Below are positions 5,264-6,226 of a stretch of 6,226 nt of DNA, piece by piece (the first letter of the stretch is position 1; every line of letters starts with the position of its first letter). Source of the DNA: Gammaproteobacteria bacterium (GTDB lineage Bacteria > Gemmatimonadota > Gemmatimonadetes > Longimicrobiales > Gaopeijiaceae); NCBI GenBank assembly GCA_024638345.1, contig JAHEKL010000171.1, forward strand, positions 1 through 6,226, written 5' to 3'. A program made the position numbers and the translations under genes. Under the pieces are notes generated by a model. It saw only the letters and a list, made by a program, of their open reading frames with translations, was not told the DNA's origin and did not search any database.

Positions 5264-6226
5264 AGCGCTCCTCGGCGGGTGCCGCCTGAGTCTTCCGGAT
5301 TCGGGCCCTGAGGACCTGCGAGTCCGTAGCGTCGAGGACCTCGATCTCCAGCCCCGGAAGACCGATCTCCTCACCCTTCTCCGGAACCCGACCCAGCTCT
5401 TCGAGGATGAACCCATTCAGCGAACGGTGATCCAGGTGCGGGAGGGACACGTTGAAAGCGTAGTTGATTTCTCGAAGCTCCACTGCTCCCGCGACCTCCA
5501 GCTCATCTCTCGAAATACGATGGATGGACACTTGCGAGATGTCGGTCTCGTCCTCGATCTCCCCGACGAGCTCTTCGATGACGTCCTCGAGCGTGACGAG
5601 ACCGTCGGTGCCTCCGAACTCGTCGGCCACGATGCCCATGTGTATCCGACGGGCTTGGAAATCGTGCAGCAGTTCGGGAAGCGAGAGCGACCCTGGAACG
5701 AAGAATGGGTCCCGCGACAGCTCGGTGAGGGGAAGCTTGGGATGGCCTTTCACGTAGGCGTCGTAAGCTTCCCGCACGTAGAGGATTCCCGTGATGTCGT
5801 CGATACTGTCGGCGTAGACGGGGACTCTCGAAAAGGGGATGCTCTGGAGCTCGTTCACGATCTCCTCGAGTGTGAGCGAGTCCTTCCAGGCGAAGATGTC
5901 CACGCGGGGCGTCATGATGTCCCAGGCGGAGAGCTCGTCCATCCGAAAGGCGCGCTCGACGAGTTCGTGCTCCTCCTCCTCGACCACCCCCTCTCGTCGG
6001 CCGAGCTCGGTCAGCTCACGGAGCTGCTCCGAAGCAGCCCCGGGCTCGTTTGCGTTTCGCCGCGCGACGATTTCCTCGAGCCGCATCAGGGGCAGCATCA
6101 GAGGCTTGACCCAACGCTCGATGTGCATGAGAAGGGGGGCGGAGAGCAGAGCGAGGCGAATGGACTGTCGAGCCGCGATCAAACGTGGGACGCCGACCGA
6201 GATGATCAGGACTCCGATGGCCGCCA
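5262..6226 (-). CDS. CorC/HlyC (CNNM-type) CBS-domain membrane transporter, 5' end outside the window
   Basis: Partial gene: 320 residues are visible and the frame stays open to the window edge. The visible part begins with a hydrophobic stretch (AAIGVLIISVGVPRLI) and a second one (IRLALLSAPLLM), which look like the end of the DUF21/CNNM transmembrane domain. Then come a CBS pair (CBS1 about 5921-5748 from DIMTPRVDIF; CBS2 about 5711-5553 with IVADEFGGTDGLVTLEDVIE, close to the family's ADEYGGTAGLVTLEDI) and the C-terminal CorC_HlyC domain (about 5519-5292, with ELREINYAF and RSLNGFILEELGRVP). Proteins of this build are linked to Mg2+ or Co2+ efflux, with the CBS pair sensing Mg-ATP; the older hemolysin label is historical. 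A TTG at 6182 is not the real start, because coding membrane sequence continues upstream of it. It is the first visible gene of a probable three-gene operon. Confidence 0.93.
   Translation of the reverse strand, partial: AAIGVLIISVGVPRLIAARQSIRLALLSAPLLMHIERWVKPLMLPLMRLEEIVARRNANEPGAASEQLRELTELGRREGVVEEEEHELVERAFRMDELSAWDIMTPRVDIFAWKDSLTLEEIVNELQSIPFSRVPVYADSIDDITGILYVREAYDAYVKGHPKLPLTELSRDPFFVPGSLSLPELLHDFQARRIHMGIVADEFGGTDGLVTLEDVIEELVGEIEDETDISQVSIHRISRDELEVAGAVELREINYAFNVSLPHLDHRSLNGFILEELGRVPEKGEEIGLPGLEIEVLDATDSQVLRARIRKTQAAPAEER

Overview
The window is GC-rich bacterial DNA, packed with genes and with G/C-biased third codon positions. It looks like ordinary chromosomal housekeeping DNA. 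High GC, compact convergent ends and the gene mix would fit many soil or marine lineages (Gemmatimonadota-like genomes came to mind), but nothing here fixes the phylum. I see no rRNA, tRNA, CRISPR array, insertion sequence, phage gene or att site.

Layout. At the left edge is the 3' end of an unidentified + strand gene (1-105). It meets dnaK (minus, 102-1796) tail to tail, and both use TAG stops lying in one shared CTAG. The DnaK is short: it ends inside the helical lid. Upstream of dnaK on the same strand, across a 182-bp gap, is thiD (minus, 1979-2794). A 91-bp divergent gap separates thiD from a + strand pair: a SpoU/TrmH-family RNA methyltransferase (2886-3716) and a prepilin peptidase (3716-4483), whose stop and start share one base. 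Two bases later the right-hand minus-strand group ends. In transcription order it is a CorC/HlyC-type CBS-domain membrane protein (5' end outside the window), a gamma-carbonic-anhydrase-like hexapeptide protein (4727-5251) and a small zinc-ribbon protein (4486-4776). The 10-bp gap and 50-bp overlap inside this group suggest one operon.

The genes do not form one pathway. They cover protein folding, thiamine biosynthesis or salvage, RNA modification, type IV pilin or type II secretion prepilin processing, ion transport, and a possible metalloenzyme. I found no convincing undescribed multi-gene system. The points worth a second look are the shortened DnaK with its shared convergent stop, the gamma-CA-like protein whose third zinc-ligand histidine is a glutamate, and the small Cys-rich protein with a disordered-looking N-terminus that starts inside its neighbour. 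The two divergent genes thiD and the methyltransferase also both lack a visible Shine-Dalgarno sequence.
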